Shown in pieces: positions 1 through 6,172 of a stretch of 8,174 nucleotides of DNA (positions are counted from its first letter, which is position 1; every line of letters starts with the position of its first letter). The stretch lies in contig JAQTVG010000036.1 in the NCBI GenBank assembly GCA_028706895.1, positions 1-8,174 on the forward strand. The letters are read 5' to 3'. The position numbers and the translations under genes were made by a program. Source of the DNA: Candidatus Omnitrophota bacterium. Its GTDB lineage: Bacteria > Omnitrophota > Gorgyraeia > Gygaellales > Profunditerraquicolaceae. The notes under the pieces are model-generated. The model saw only the letters and a program-made list of their open reading frames with translations. It was not told the origin of the DNA and searched no databases.

Positions 1-2
1 GG

Positions 3-599
3 ATTTCTATCACGCCTATCCTGGCAACTTTAGGAGTGGGTGGCCTGGCAGTTGCTTTAGGGCTGCAGGATACGCTTTCTAACCTGTTCGCGGGTTTTCA
101 TATTATTGCTTCAAGGCAGATAAAAATAGGCGATTATGTAAAGTTAGATTCCGGGGAAGAAGGGTATATTACCGATATAACCTGGCGTACCACCAAGATA
201 AGAATGTTGCCGAACAACGTAGTATTGGTGCCTAATGAAAAATTGACCAAAGCGATAGTCACGAATTATTACCTTCCGGATAAGGAGATGGCAGTTTTAG
301 TTAATCTCGGAGTGCATTATAAAAGTAACCTGAAAATGGTTGAAAAAATTACCTGTGAGGTGGGAAAGCAGATAATGCAGGAAGTCTCCGGAGGGGTGCC
401 GGAGTTTGAACCTTTTGTGCGCTACGGAGCCTTTGGCGATTTTAGCATTAACTTGACGGTAATCCTAAGGGCCAGGGAATTTACGGACCAGTATTTAATC
501 AAGCATGAATTTATCAAAAGGCTTCATGAACGTTACGCCCAGGAGGGCATAATAATCCCATACCCTATAAGAGCCATAAATTACGAACAGGAGAAATAA
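3..599 (+). CDS. MscS-family mechanosensitive channel, C-terminal part (5' end outside window)
   Basis: The reading frame is open from the window edge, so the true start lies upstream; 198 residues are visible. The first visible residues form the pore-lining TM3 helix of MscS channels, rich in packed Gly and Ala (LGVGGLAVALGLQDTLSNLFAG). The cytoplasmic beta domain follows, with the typical pattern R-Q-I-K-I-G-D-Y, E-E-G-Y-I-T-D-I-T-W-R-T-T and V-P-N-E-K-L. The rest matches the alpha/beta vestibule domain. MscS channels sit in the inner membrane and open under membrane tension during hypo-osmotic shock to release small solutes. The stop lies 2 nt before the trehalose synthase fusion gene, so the two are very probably cotranscribed, which fits an osmotic-stress operon. 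The N-terminal membrane segments and any extra domains cannot be judged. The family call is secure; conductance and selectivity are not deducible. Confidence 0.93.
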   Translation: MSITPILATLGVGGLAVALGLQDTLSNLFAGFHIIASRQIKIGDYVKLDSGEEGYITDITWRTTKIRMLPNNVVLVPNEKLTKAIVTNYYLPDKEMAVLVNLGVHYKSNLKMVEKITCEVGKQIMQEVSGGVPEFEPFVRYGAFGDFSINLTVILRAREFTDQYLIKHEFIKRLHERYAQEGIIIPYPIRAINYEQEK

Positions 600-601
600 A
601 T

Positions 602-2836
602 ATGAAAAGGATCCTTTTATTTATTTTACCTATCTTAATTATCATAGCTGTTGTTTTTACTGTATTCGGCATCTTTCAAGTGCGTTTTGAAGAAAAGCTG
701 GCGATGGATGACCTGCAAAGGAAAGCCAGGGCAGTTGCCGAAAGTGTAGAACTTTCTGCCAGGCATATTTTACTGAACAATGATTTAAAGTCAGCTAACC
801 GATTAGCTGAGAGTTTTCAAAACAGGGAGAGGCTGCAGGGATGCGTTATTTATGATAAAGACGGACAGATTCTGGCTATTACCGAACGTATTTCCGGATG
901 GAAGCAGAAAGATAAACCGTATATTAAGGATATCCTGGATAAAAGAGACTCGCGCGGGGCCTTAGAGCAGTTAGAAGATTACTCTGTATATAGCTATATT
1001 TTACCGGTATTGAATGATGATGACAGTGTATTGGGTTTAGTAGAGGTTATTTATGATACTTCCTATATGTTTACCACCCTCGCTACTTTATGGAAAAGAA
1101 TAAGCGTTACTTTAATTGTTTTGATACTTTTGATAGCTTTAGTTGCTTTATTAATCCAGAGGCAAATTTTTATTTTGCCTGTCCGCCGCCTGACGCAATG
1201 GTTTAGCCATTTTCAAAGAGGAGATACGGATAAACTGCGGCCTTTTGAAGAAAAAGGAGAATTCGGGAAATTAATTAGCGAAGTTGAGCAAGTTGCTTTG
1301 GGTTTAAGAGTTGCGCGCAAGGTTGTGACCGAAGAAGCGCATGTGCGCCTTCAAAAGGATGAATTATGGACGGAAGATAAGTTAAGAGACTTGGTCCGCG
1401 CCAAGTTAGGCGAAAACGCCTTATTCGTTGTGTCAAATAGAGAACCGTATTTGCATGTTATAGATGAGACGACAGGTAAAGCTAAATGTGTCCGGCCGGC
1501 AAGCGGTGTTGTCACGGCAATTGATCCGATATTACGCGCTTGCGGAGGCACATGGATTGCACACGGCAGCGCTGATGCAGACAGGCAATTTGTAAATTCC
1601 AAGAATAAACTGGGTGTCCCCCCCGATGATATCCGCTATATTTTGAAGAGGGTATGGATTACAAAAGAAGAGGAAGAAGGGTACTATTACGGTTTTTCAA
1701 ATGAGGGTTTATGGCCGCTGTGCCATGTTACCCACACCAGGCCCATATTTCGCGAGACCGATTGGCAGATGTACAAAGAGGTAAACCAAAAATTCGCCGA
1801 TTCTGTCTTGGAGGAGCTGCCGGCAAAGAATCCGTTTGTTTTTATCCAGGACTACCATTTTACCCTGCTCCCCAAGATGATTAAAGAGAAACGGCCCGAT
1901 GCCACTATTGCCTTATTTTGGCACATCCCTTGGCCAAACCCCGAGGTATTCGGGATATGCCCGTACCAGCAGGAGATCCTGGATGGAATGCTGGCTTGTG
2001 ATTTAATCGGATTCCATGTGCAGTTCCACTGCAATAATTTCCTTGATACGGCAAACAGGTTTATTGAATCCCGCGTTGACACGGAGAAATTTAGCGTTGT
2101 CAGGGCCAATAAAGAGACATTTATCAGGGCGTTTCCAATCAGCATAGACGGATATATGGGCGCTAAATCAGCCAAGGTCGACCCCGTCCAGGTAGGTAAA
2201 ATCCGTAAAGAATTCCAGCTGGAAGATAAAATAGTGGCTTTGGGAGTGGACAGGATTGATTATACTAAAGGTATAATTGAACGCATTCTGGCCATTGACA
2301 GGTTCCTGGAGAAATACCCGCAGTATAAAAATAAGTTTGTTTTTATACAGTTAGGAGCGCCCAGCCGCACCCATATAAAGCGTTACCATGAGCTGATGGG
2401 GGAAATAGATGATTTGGTGGAGAAGAAGAACTGGAAACATTCGGAAGGCAACTGGAAACCCATAATTTATTTAAAAAGGCATTTTTCCCCAGAAGAAATC
2501 AAGCCTTACTATGCCCTGGCTGATATCTGCATCGTCAGCTCTTTGCATGATGGCATGAATTTGGTTGCAAAAGAATATATCGCTTCAAAGAATGACTTAA
2601 GCGGAGTGTTGATACTGAGCCGTTTTACCGGAGCCGCAAGAGAATTAACGGACGCGGTCCTGGTGAACCCTTATTCCATAGAGGAATTTTCCGAAGCTAT
2701 AAAGTATTCCCTGGAACTCCCTAAGGAAGAACAAAAAAAGCGTATGGAGAATATGCGTAAAATTGTCGGCGAAAATAACGTTTACAAGTGGGCAGGGGAT
2801 ATTATAACGGAATTAACCGGCCTGAAAAAGAGTTAA
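602..2836 (+). CDS. Membrane sensor-HAMP-GT20 fusion: trehalose-6-phosphate synthase
   Basis: This 744-residue protein has two parts. Residues 4-25 are a membrane helix, about 26-165 a probable extracytoplasmic sensor domain (Cache/PAS-like, including GCVIYDKDGQILAI), about 167-186 a second helix, and about 187-240 a HAMP-like linker starting with ILPVRRLT. From about 272 it is a glycosyltransferase family 20 domain that transfers glucose from UDP-glucose to glucose-6-phosphate. By alignment from memory to E. coli OtsA, the acceptor residues are kept: R280 (SNR), Y362, W371 and R589. So are D417 (QDYHF), H441 (WHIPWP), R551 and K556 (VDRIDYTKG), and the DGMNLVAKE motif at 650-658. Ordinary OtsA has about 470 residues and no membrane part. 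An AGGAG at 589-593 is 8 nt before the ATG. The cytoplasmic enzyme is probably controlled by the outside sensor; that control is inferred. A related acceptor, as in glucosylglycerol-phosphate synthase, is the main alternative product. Confidence 0.9.
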   Translation: MKRILLFILPILIIIAVVFTVFGIFQVRFEEKLAMDDLQRKARAVAESVELSARHILLNNDLKSANRLAESFQNRERLQGCVIYDKDGQILAITERISGWKQKDKPYIKDILDKRDSRGALEQLEDYSVYSYILPVLNDDDSVLGLVEVIYDTSYMFTTLATLWKRISVTLIVLILLIALVALLIQRQIFILPVRRLTQWFSHFQRGDTDKLRPFEEKGEFGKLISEVEQVALGLRVARKVVTEEAHVRLQKDELWTEDKLRDLVRAKLGENALFVVSNREPYLHVIDETTGKAKCVRPASGVVTAIDPILRACGGTWIAHGSADADRQFVNSKNKLGVPPDDIRYILKRVWITKEEEEGYYYGFSNEGLWPLCHVTHTRPIFRETDWQMYKEVNQKFADSVLEELPAKNPFVFIQDYHFTLLPKMIKEKRPDATIALFWHIPWPNPEVFGICPYQQEILDGMLACDLIGFHVQFHCNNFLDTANRFIESRVDTEKFSVVRANKETFIRAFPISIDGYMGAKSAKVDPVQVGKIRKEFQLEDKIVALGVDRIDYTKGIIERILAIDRFLEKYPQYKNKFVFIQLGAPSRTHIKRYHELMGEIDDLVEKKNWKHSEGNWKPIIYLKRHFSPEEIKPYYALADICIVSSLHDGMNLVAKEYIASKNDLSGVLILSRFTGAARELTDAVLVNPYSIEEFSEAIKYSLELPKEEQKKRMENMRKIVGENNVYKWAGDIITELTGLKKS

Positions 2837-2859
2837 AACCCCGGATAGATAAACCAAAA

Positions 2860-3657
2860 ATGGATTATTTGTTTGATGAATGGGAAAAGCTGAAGAGCAG
2901 GCTGAAACTCAAAGATTTTTTTATTTTCTTAGATTATGACGGCACTCTAGCTCCCATCGCAGAGACTCCGCAGCAGGCATTCATGCCTGAACAAACAAGG
3001 AGGCTGCTGGAATCCCTGTTAAGGAACCCGCATTTTAAAATGGCCATTGTCAGCGGGAGGGAGCTGAAAGATATAAAAAAAAGAGTAGGCCTAGAAAATA
3101 TCATTTATGTCGGAAACCACGGCGCGCAAATACAGGGCCCAAAAATAAAGTTTTCCGCTCCTGTTTATCAGAAGTCCAGGGCGACTTTAGAACGGATAAA
3201 GAATGATTTAACCGCTAAGCTTACTTCGGTTAAAGGGGTAATTTTAGAGGATAAAGGGCTGTCGCTTAGTTTACATTATCGCCTGGTTGATAAGAAAGAT
3301 ATTACCAGGGTAAAGACTATTTTACACGAGTCTATTATCCTGTATCTGGTAAAAAACAAAATAAAACTTAAGTATGGTAAGATGGTATTTGAAATATGCC
3401 TTCCTTTTGATTGGGATAAAGGCAAGGCTGTTTTATGGCTTTTGGCAAGGCAGAAATTTGCGTCCGGAGAGAAGATGTTTGTCCCTATTTATATAGGCGA
3501 TGATGTGACCGATGAAGATGCCTTTAAGGCATTGCAAAACAAGGGATTGACTATTTTTGTGGGCAGGCCTAAGCCGTCTTATGCCCAATATTATCTTAAC
3601 AGCCCTGGGCAGGTCAATAAGTTCCTGGGAAGAATTATAAGCCTAAAGGAAGCATAG
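2860..3657 (+). CDS. otsB: Trehalose-6-phosphate phosphatase (OtsB-type HAD hydrolase)
   Basis: The 265-residue protein removes the phosphate from trehalose-6-phosphate, completing the route begun by the upstream synthase. HAD motifs are clear: DYDGT at residues 25-29 with nucleophile D25 and acid/base D27, SGRE at 65-68, GNHG at 85-88, K187 in the DWDKGKAV segment, and the acidic metal site GDDVTDEDAF at 213-222. Length matches the OtsB family. I chose the ATG at 2860, 23 nt after the synthase stop. The frame stays open back to a GTG at 2788, but that would add 24 residues encoded inside the end of the synthase gene and resembling nothing in the family. No good Shine-Dalgarno precedes either start, so translation may be coupled to the synthase. 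The enzyme is cytoplasmic. The family call is firm; the substrate rests on the motifs and the neighbours. Confidence 0.93.
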   Translation: MDYLFDEWEKLKSRLKLKDFFIFLDYDGTLAPIAETPQQAFMPEQTRRLLESLLRNPHFKMAIVSGRELKDIKKRVGLENIIYVGNHGAQIQGPKIKFSAPVYQKSRATLERIKNDLTAKLTSVKGVILEDKGLSLSLHYRLVDKKDITRVKTILHESIILYLVKNKIKLKYGKMVFEICLPFDWDKGKAVLWLLARQKFASGEKMFVPIYIGDDVTDEDAFKALQNKGLTIFVGRPKPSYAQYYLNSPGQVNKFLGRIISLKEA

Positions 3658-3661
3658 GTAT

Positions 3662-4333
3662 ATGGCAGAACTAATAAAGGCGAAAGAGCCATTTAAGTTT
3701 TGTACGAGGTTCCATTTATCGGAGTTAACAGGATTAAGGGCTTCTACTTTGGGCCAATTATTGGACCTTATAAAAGAAGTACCCGGCTCTTGTATTTATC
3801 ACCATACCCACAGGTTTCTGCAGCAGCATCAGTATCTTTCGCCTGAACCTCCTAACGATTTTGCCTATTGGGTTATAGATGCTTTGGGAGAAGACCGGTT
3901 AGGAGAAGATTTGGCCAGTATAGACACAATGCAGTATTCCACTATCCGCAGCCTGAGAGATAAAATCGCATCAACAATTGAAGATTATCTAAAAATTAAC
4001 CCTTTAGCAAAATTAAGATTCGCGCATCCAGGAGAAGAATTTTATTTCATAAAATCAGTAAGTTTTGTTTTGCCTACTGATTATATTGCTTATAACTTGG
4101 CTGATTTCGTGGAAATTCTTAGGAAGATTACCATGGATACAATATATTTTCATATATTTGAGGCGCGCTTAAGGATTGAAAAACAGTCTAACGATTTTTC
4201 AAACTGGATAGAAACATCCCTTGGGGACAAAAAACTGGCGGATGAGATTTCAGGATTGGATCCTTATACCCGCACTTTGGAAGACCTGCGTGCGGCGATT
4301 ATCCGGATAACAGAGAAAAGAATAAAAGGTTGA
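3662..4333 (+). CDS. DUF5752-type protein of unknown function with two similar halves
   Basis: This 223-residue soluble protein has no signal peptide, membrane helix or catalytic motif that I recognise. Its composition and signature resemble the uncharacterised DUF5752 family, a match made from memory. Residues 10-110 and 126-220 align with each other: IYHH (45-48) with IYFH (161-164), NDF (65-67) with NDF (177-179), W70 with W182, LG (75-76) with LG (187-188), L80 with L192, D88 with D200, and LR (98-99) with LR (209-210). This indicates an ancient internal duplication. The gene starts 4 nt after the phosphatase gene with AAGGAAG at 3646-3652, and ends 1 nt before the TreT gene. Its place between the two trehalose routes suggests a role in trehalose synthesis, perhaps as a regulator or subunit of TreT. 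That role is only inferred from context. Confidence 0.75.
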   Translation: MAELIKAKEPFKFCTRFHLSELTGLRASTLGQLLDLIKEVPGSCIYHHTHRFLQQHQYLSPEPPNDFAYWVIDALGEDRLGEDLASIDTMQYSTIRSLRDKIASTIEDYLKINPLAKLRFAHPGEEFYFIKSVSFVLPTDYIAYNLADFVEILRKITMDTIYFHIFEARLRIEKQSNDFSNWIETSLGDKKLADEISGLDPYTRTLEDLRAAIIRITEKRIKG

Positions 4334-4334
4334 T

Positions 4335-5546
4335 ATGGTAAAAATAGAAGAATATGCCTCAATTGTCGGGCAGCCGATTATAGATGATTTAAAATTATTG
4401 GCCGGGAGATTGCAGGGCAAGGTCATCCAGAATATAAATTCTACTTCTGTAGGAGGGGGCGTTGCGGAGATATTAAGCCGTATGGTTCCTATCATGAAAG
4501 AACTCGGAGTTGATACAAAGTGGGACCTGATAAAAGGCGGCGAACAGTTTTTTGAGGTAACCAAAAAGTTTCATAACGCCCTCCATGGCAAGCAGGAGGT
4601 GATAGACCAGCATGATTTTGATATTTTCCTGGAGACAAGCAAAAAGAATATAGAAGAGGTAAACATTTACGGTGATATCGTCTTCGTCCATGACCCCCAG
4701 CCGATAGCCCTGATAAAGAATAAGAATGCCAATAAGTGGATTTGGCGTTGTCATATTGATGTATCGGAGCCTGACCAGAAAGTATGGGAATTCCTGATGG
4801 GTTTTATCATTAACTATGATTCTGCAGTTTTTTCGGCTCCCAGTTTTTCCCGGAAAATGCCAATCAGGCAGTTTTTGATTTCTCCTTCTATAGACCCGTT
4901 AAGCGATAAAAATAAGGAGTTGCCGCAGGAAGTGATAGATTCGGTATTAAGGAAATACGGCATCTTGCAAGATAAGCCAATAATCACGCAAATCTCCCGC
5001 TTTGACCGCCTTAAAGACCCAGTTGGGGTAATTGAGGCGTATCAGCAGGTAAAGAAATACAACGATTGCCAGCTCATTCTGGCCGGCGGAACCGCTGCCG
5101 ATGACCCCGAGGGTATTGCGGTCCTTGAAGAAGCCAGGGAAAAAGCCAGGCAAGACCCGGATATCCATATTTTATTATTACCCCAGAATGATATAGAAGT
5201 AAATGCTCTTCAGAGGGCATCTACTGTTATTATGCAAAAATCAATAAAAGAAGGCTTCGGTTTAACTGTTGCTGAAGCTTTATGGAAGGCAAAACCGGTT
5301 GTAGCTTCGGGAGTAGGAGGGATTCCTTTACAGGTAAAACACAAATATTCGGGCCTGCTTTGCCACTCCATAGAAGGCGCTGCTTTTGCTATAAAACAAC
5401 TTCTTAACAGCCCGGGATATGCTAAAAAATTAGGCGAAAATGGGCGGGAACATATAAGAAATAATTTTTTGCTTACCCGCCACCTTAGGGATTATATGTT
5501 ATTATTCCTTTCACTGTACTATCAGGAAGATATCGTTTATTTATAG
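4335..5546 (+). CDS. treT: TreT-type trehalose synthase (GT4 glycosyltransferase)
   Basis: This 403-residue cytoplasmic protein is a GT-B glycosyltransferase of family 4, closest in pattern to trehalose glycosyltransferring synthase (TreT). Such enzymes make trehalose in one reversible step from NDP-glucose and glucose. Visible landmarks are TSVGGGVAE (37-45) at the nucleotide-side glycine loop, VFVHDPQP (116-123), WRCHIDVS (137-144), SRFDRLKDP (221-229) opening the C-terminal Rossmann domain, and EGFGLTVAE (306-314), the EX7E donor-binding motif. The HDPQP and WRCHID motifs are characteristic of TreT rather than of ordinary sucrose or lipid GT4 enzymes. AAAAGG at 4324-4329 lies 5 nt before the ATG. 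It is the last gene of the cluster and is followed by a strong terminator. Its presence beside an OtsA/OtsB pair gives two trehalose routes in one operon. The preferred sugar nucleotide cannot be told from the sequence. Confidence 0.88.
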   Translation: MVKIEEYASIVGQPIIDDLKLLAGRLQGKVIQNINSTSVGGGVAEILSRMVPIMKELGVDTKWDLIKGGEQFFEVTKKFHNALHGKQEVIDQHDFDIFLETSKKNIEEVNIYGDIVFVHDPQPIALIKNKNANKWIWRCHIDVSEPDQKVWEFLMGFIINYDSAVFSAPSFSRKMPIRQFLISPSIDPLSDKNKELPQEVIDSVLRKYGILQDKPIITQISRFDRLKDPVGVIEAYQQVKKYNDCQLILAGGTAADDPEGIAVLEEAREKARQDPDIHILLLPQNDIEVNALQRASTVIMQKSIKEGFGLTVAEALWKAKPVVASGVGGIPLQVKHKYSGLLCHSIEGAAFAIKQLLNSPGYAKKLGENGREHIRNNFLLTRHLRDYMLLFLSLYYQEDIVYL

Positions 5547-5577
5547 TTAGCTTATTGAACTTTTTGGCAGGCAAAAT

Positions 5578-5612
5578 AAAAAAGCCGTTGTTTTAAATAC
5601 AACGGCTTTTTT
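5578..5612. terminator. Bidirectional intrinsic terminator between treT and csp
   Basis: An 8-bp perfect stem (GCCGTTGT at 5584-5591 with ACAACGGC at 5599-5606) encloses a 7-nt loop. It is preceded by six A and followed by six T, so it forms a hairpin with a U tract in both directions. It lies 32 nt after the treT stop and 28 nt beyond the csp stop, and therefore ends both converging transcripts. Confidence 0.92.
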
Positions 5613-5639
5613 ATTGGAATTCTTAGAGTCTTAAGTAAC

Positions 5640-5840
5640 TTATAATTTAGTTACGTTAGTCGCCTGTTCGCCTTTAGGGCCCTGGGTAACATCAAACTCT
5701 ACTTCCTGGCCTTCCTCTAAGGTTTTATAGCCTTCTCCCTTGATTGCGCTGTGATGCACAAAAACGTCTTTACCGTTTTCAGAAGTGATGAAGCCATAAC
5801 CCTTCTGGTTGCTGAACCACTTTACTTTACCTTTTGCCAT
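5640..5840 (-). CDS. Cold-shock domain protein (CspA family)
   Basis: This 66-residue protein is a complete single cold-shock domain of normal length. It binds single-stranded RNA and DNA and acts as an RNA chaperone in the cytoplasm. GKVKWF at 4-9, the RNP1 motif KGYGFI at 13-18 and RNP2 VFVHH at 26-30 are intact. The start is secure: GGGGAGGTGA (5851-5860 on this strand) lies 10 nt upstream, an unusually complete anti-16S match. The gene stands alone, converges on the trehalose operon, and has its own promoter and a leader of about 117 nt with a strong hairpin. Long structured leaders are typical of regulated csp genes. Cold induction itself cannot be concluded, because many csp paralogues are constitutive or respond to other stresses. 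The family call is certain; the exact paralogue letter is not assignable. Confidence 0.97.
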   Translation of the reverse strand: MAKGKVKWFSNQKGYGFITSENGKDVFVHHSAIKGEGYKTLEEGQEVEFDVTQGPKGEQATNVTKL

Positions 5841-5850
5841 TTGTTACTTT

Positions 5851-5886
5851 TCACCTCCCCCGCGTTAACAAAAAACCGTAAAGCAT
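5851..5886 (-). CDS. Possible 11-residue leader peptide ORF (uORF) of the csp gene
   Basis: On the minus strand an ATG at 5886 opens a 12-codon frame reading MLYGFLLTRGR and ending in TGA at 5853-5851. Its final codons GGG AGG TGA are the Shine-Dalgarno of the csp gene, and it contains two arginine codons (CGG and AGG) often rare in bacteria. AAGGAG (5903-5898) lies 11 nt before the ATG, a slightly long but usable spacing, in the loop of the leader hairpin. The first codons form the 3' arm of that hairpin, so initiation here would open it. A frame this short can easily arise by chance, so translation is uncertain. Confidence 0.3.
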   Translation of the reverse strand: MLYGFLLTRGR

Positions 5887-5921
5887 ATTAATTAGAACTC
5901 CTTGCTTTACGGTTTGTTAAC
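5864..5921 (-). promoter_or_regulatory. Terminator-like hairpin in the csp leader
   Basis: Arms 5864-5885 and 5903-5921 pair almost completely: 11 bp (ACCGTAAAGCA with TGCTTTACGGT) next to a 17-nt loop, then a three-base bulge, then 8 bp (GTTAACAA with TTGTTAAC). In the csp transcript the inner 11-bp stem is followed directly by a run of U (5874-5870), so it looks like an intrinsic terminator. The outer 8 bp would compete with the U tract to give a longer stem that ends 4 nt before the csp ribosome binding site. It could act as an attenuator or a temperature-responsive structure. The structure is seen directly; the mechanism is inferred. Confidence 0.75.
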
Positions 5922-5964
5922 TTTCTAATATCTCTGCTCCTTGTGAATCCAAGTTACTTTATGT

Positions 5965-5992
5965 ACTATAGCATCTTTTTTGGTTTTGTCAA
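5965..5992 (-). promoter_or_regulatory. Sigma70-type promoter of csp
   Basis: On the minus strand TTGACA (5992-5987, perfect) is followed after 16 nt by TATAGT (5970-5965, 5 of 6 consensus). Transcription would start near 5958, giving a leader of about 117 nt before the csp ATG. It is divergent from the tRNA promoter, with 45 bp between the two -35 boxes. Confidence 0.8.
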
Positions 5993-6037
5993 TGCTTTTT
6001 TACGATTCTTTAGGCAGGTACGCTGGCCTTGTATAGG

Positions 6038-6065
6038 TTGACTAATATTAAAAAGTTGATATAAT
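6038..6065 (+). promoter_or_regulatory. Sigma70-type promoter of the tRNA-Thr gene
   Basis: TTGACT (6038-6043, 5 of 6) and TATAAT (6060-6065, perfect) are 16 nt apart. The expected start near 6072 leaves about 14 nt before the mature tRNA 5' end at 6086, a normal short pre-tRNA leader. As no terminator follows the tRNA, this promoter may also drive the downstream transporter cluster. Confidence 0.8.
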
Positions 6066-6085
6066 AAAATAATTACTTTTTGTAT

Positions 6086-6158
6086 GCCGACGTAGCTCAG
6101 TTGGTAGAGCAAGTGTTTCGTAAACACTAGGTCGAGGGTTCAAATCCCCCCGTCGGCT
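6086..6158 (+). tRNA. tRNA-Thr (anticodon CGT)
   Basis: A complete 73-nt cloverleaf can be drawn. The acceptor stem is GCCGACG (6086-6092) with CGTCGGC (6151-6157), and the D stem is GCTC with GAGC. The anticodon stem is AGTGT (6112-6116) with ACACT (6124-6128) around loop TTCGTAA, with anticodon CGT at 6119-6121. A 5-nt variable region AGGTC and the TTCAAAT T loop follow. The discriminator base is T6158 and no CCA is encoded. CGT reads the threonine codon ACG. The T stem GAGGG with CCCCC has one A-C mismatch at its second pair (A6135 opposite C6149). The transporter gene starts 14 nt downstream. Confidence 0.96.
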
Positions 6159-6172
6159 TAATTGGTCAACTT

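Noticed and set aside
1351..2175. Open frames on the minus strand inside the trehalose synthase fusion gene (1351-1602 and 1852-2175)
   Set aside because: They lie fully inside a strongly supported gene, show no recognisable motif or ribosome binding site, and are the expected shadows of coding sequence.
2788..2859. Upstream GTG start extending the trehalose-phosphatase by 24 residues into the synthase gene
   Set aside because: The extra residues look unlike the family, no Shine-Dalgarno precedes the GTG, and the ATG at 2860 gives the usual OtsB length.
5864..5921. The long inverted repeat as an insertion-element end or as a terminator for a gene upstream on the minus strand
   Set aside because: There is no transposase or second copy in the window, and the csp promoter lies directly upstream of it, so a leader element explains it better.
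6037..6170. Imperfect inverted repeat flanking the tRNA (GTTGACTAAT at 6037-6046 and ATTGGTCAAC at 6161-6170, 9 of 10)
   Set aside because: The left arm is mostly the -35 box and lies upstream of the expected transcript start, so the arms would not pair in RNA. No integrase, direct repeat or other mobile-element sign supports an attachment site.
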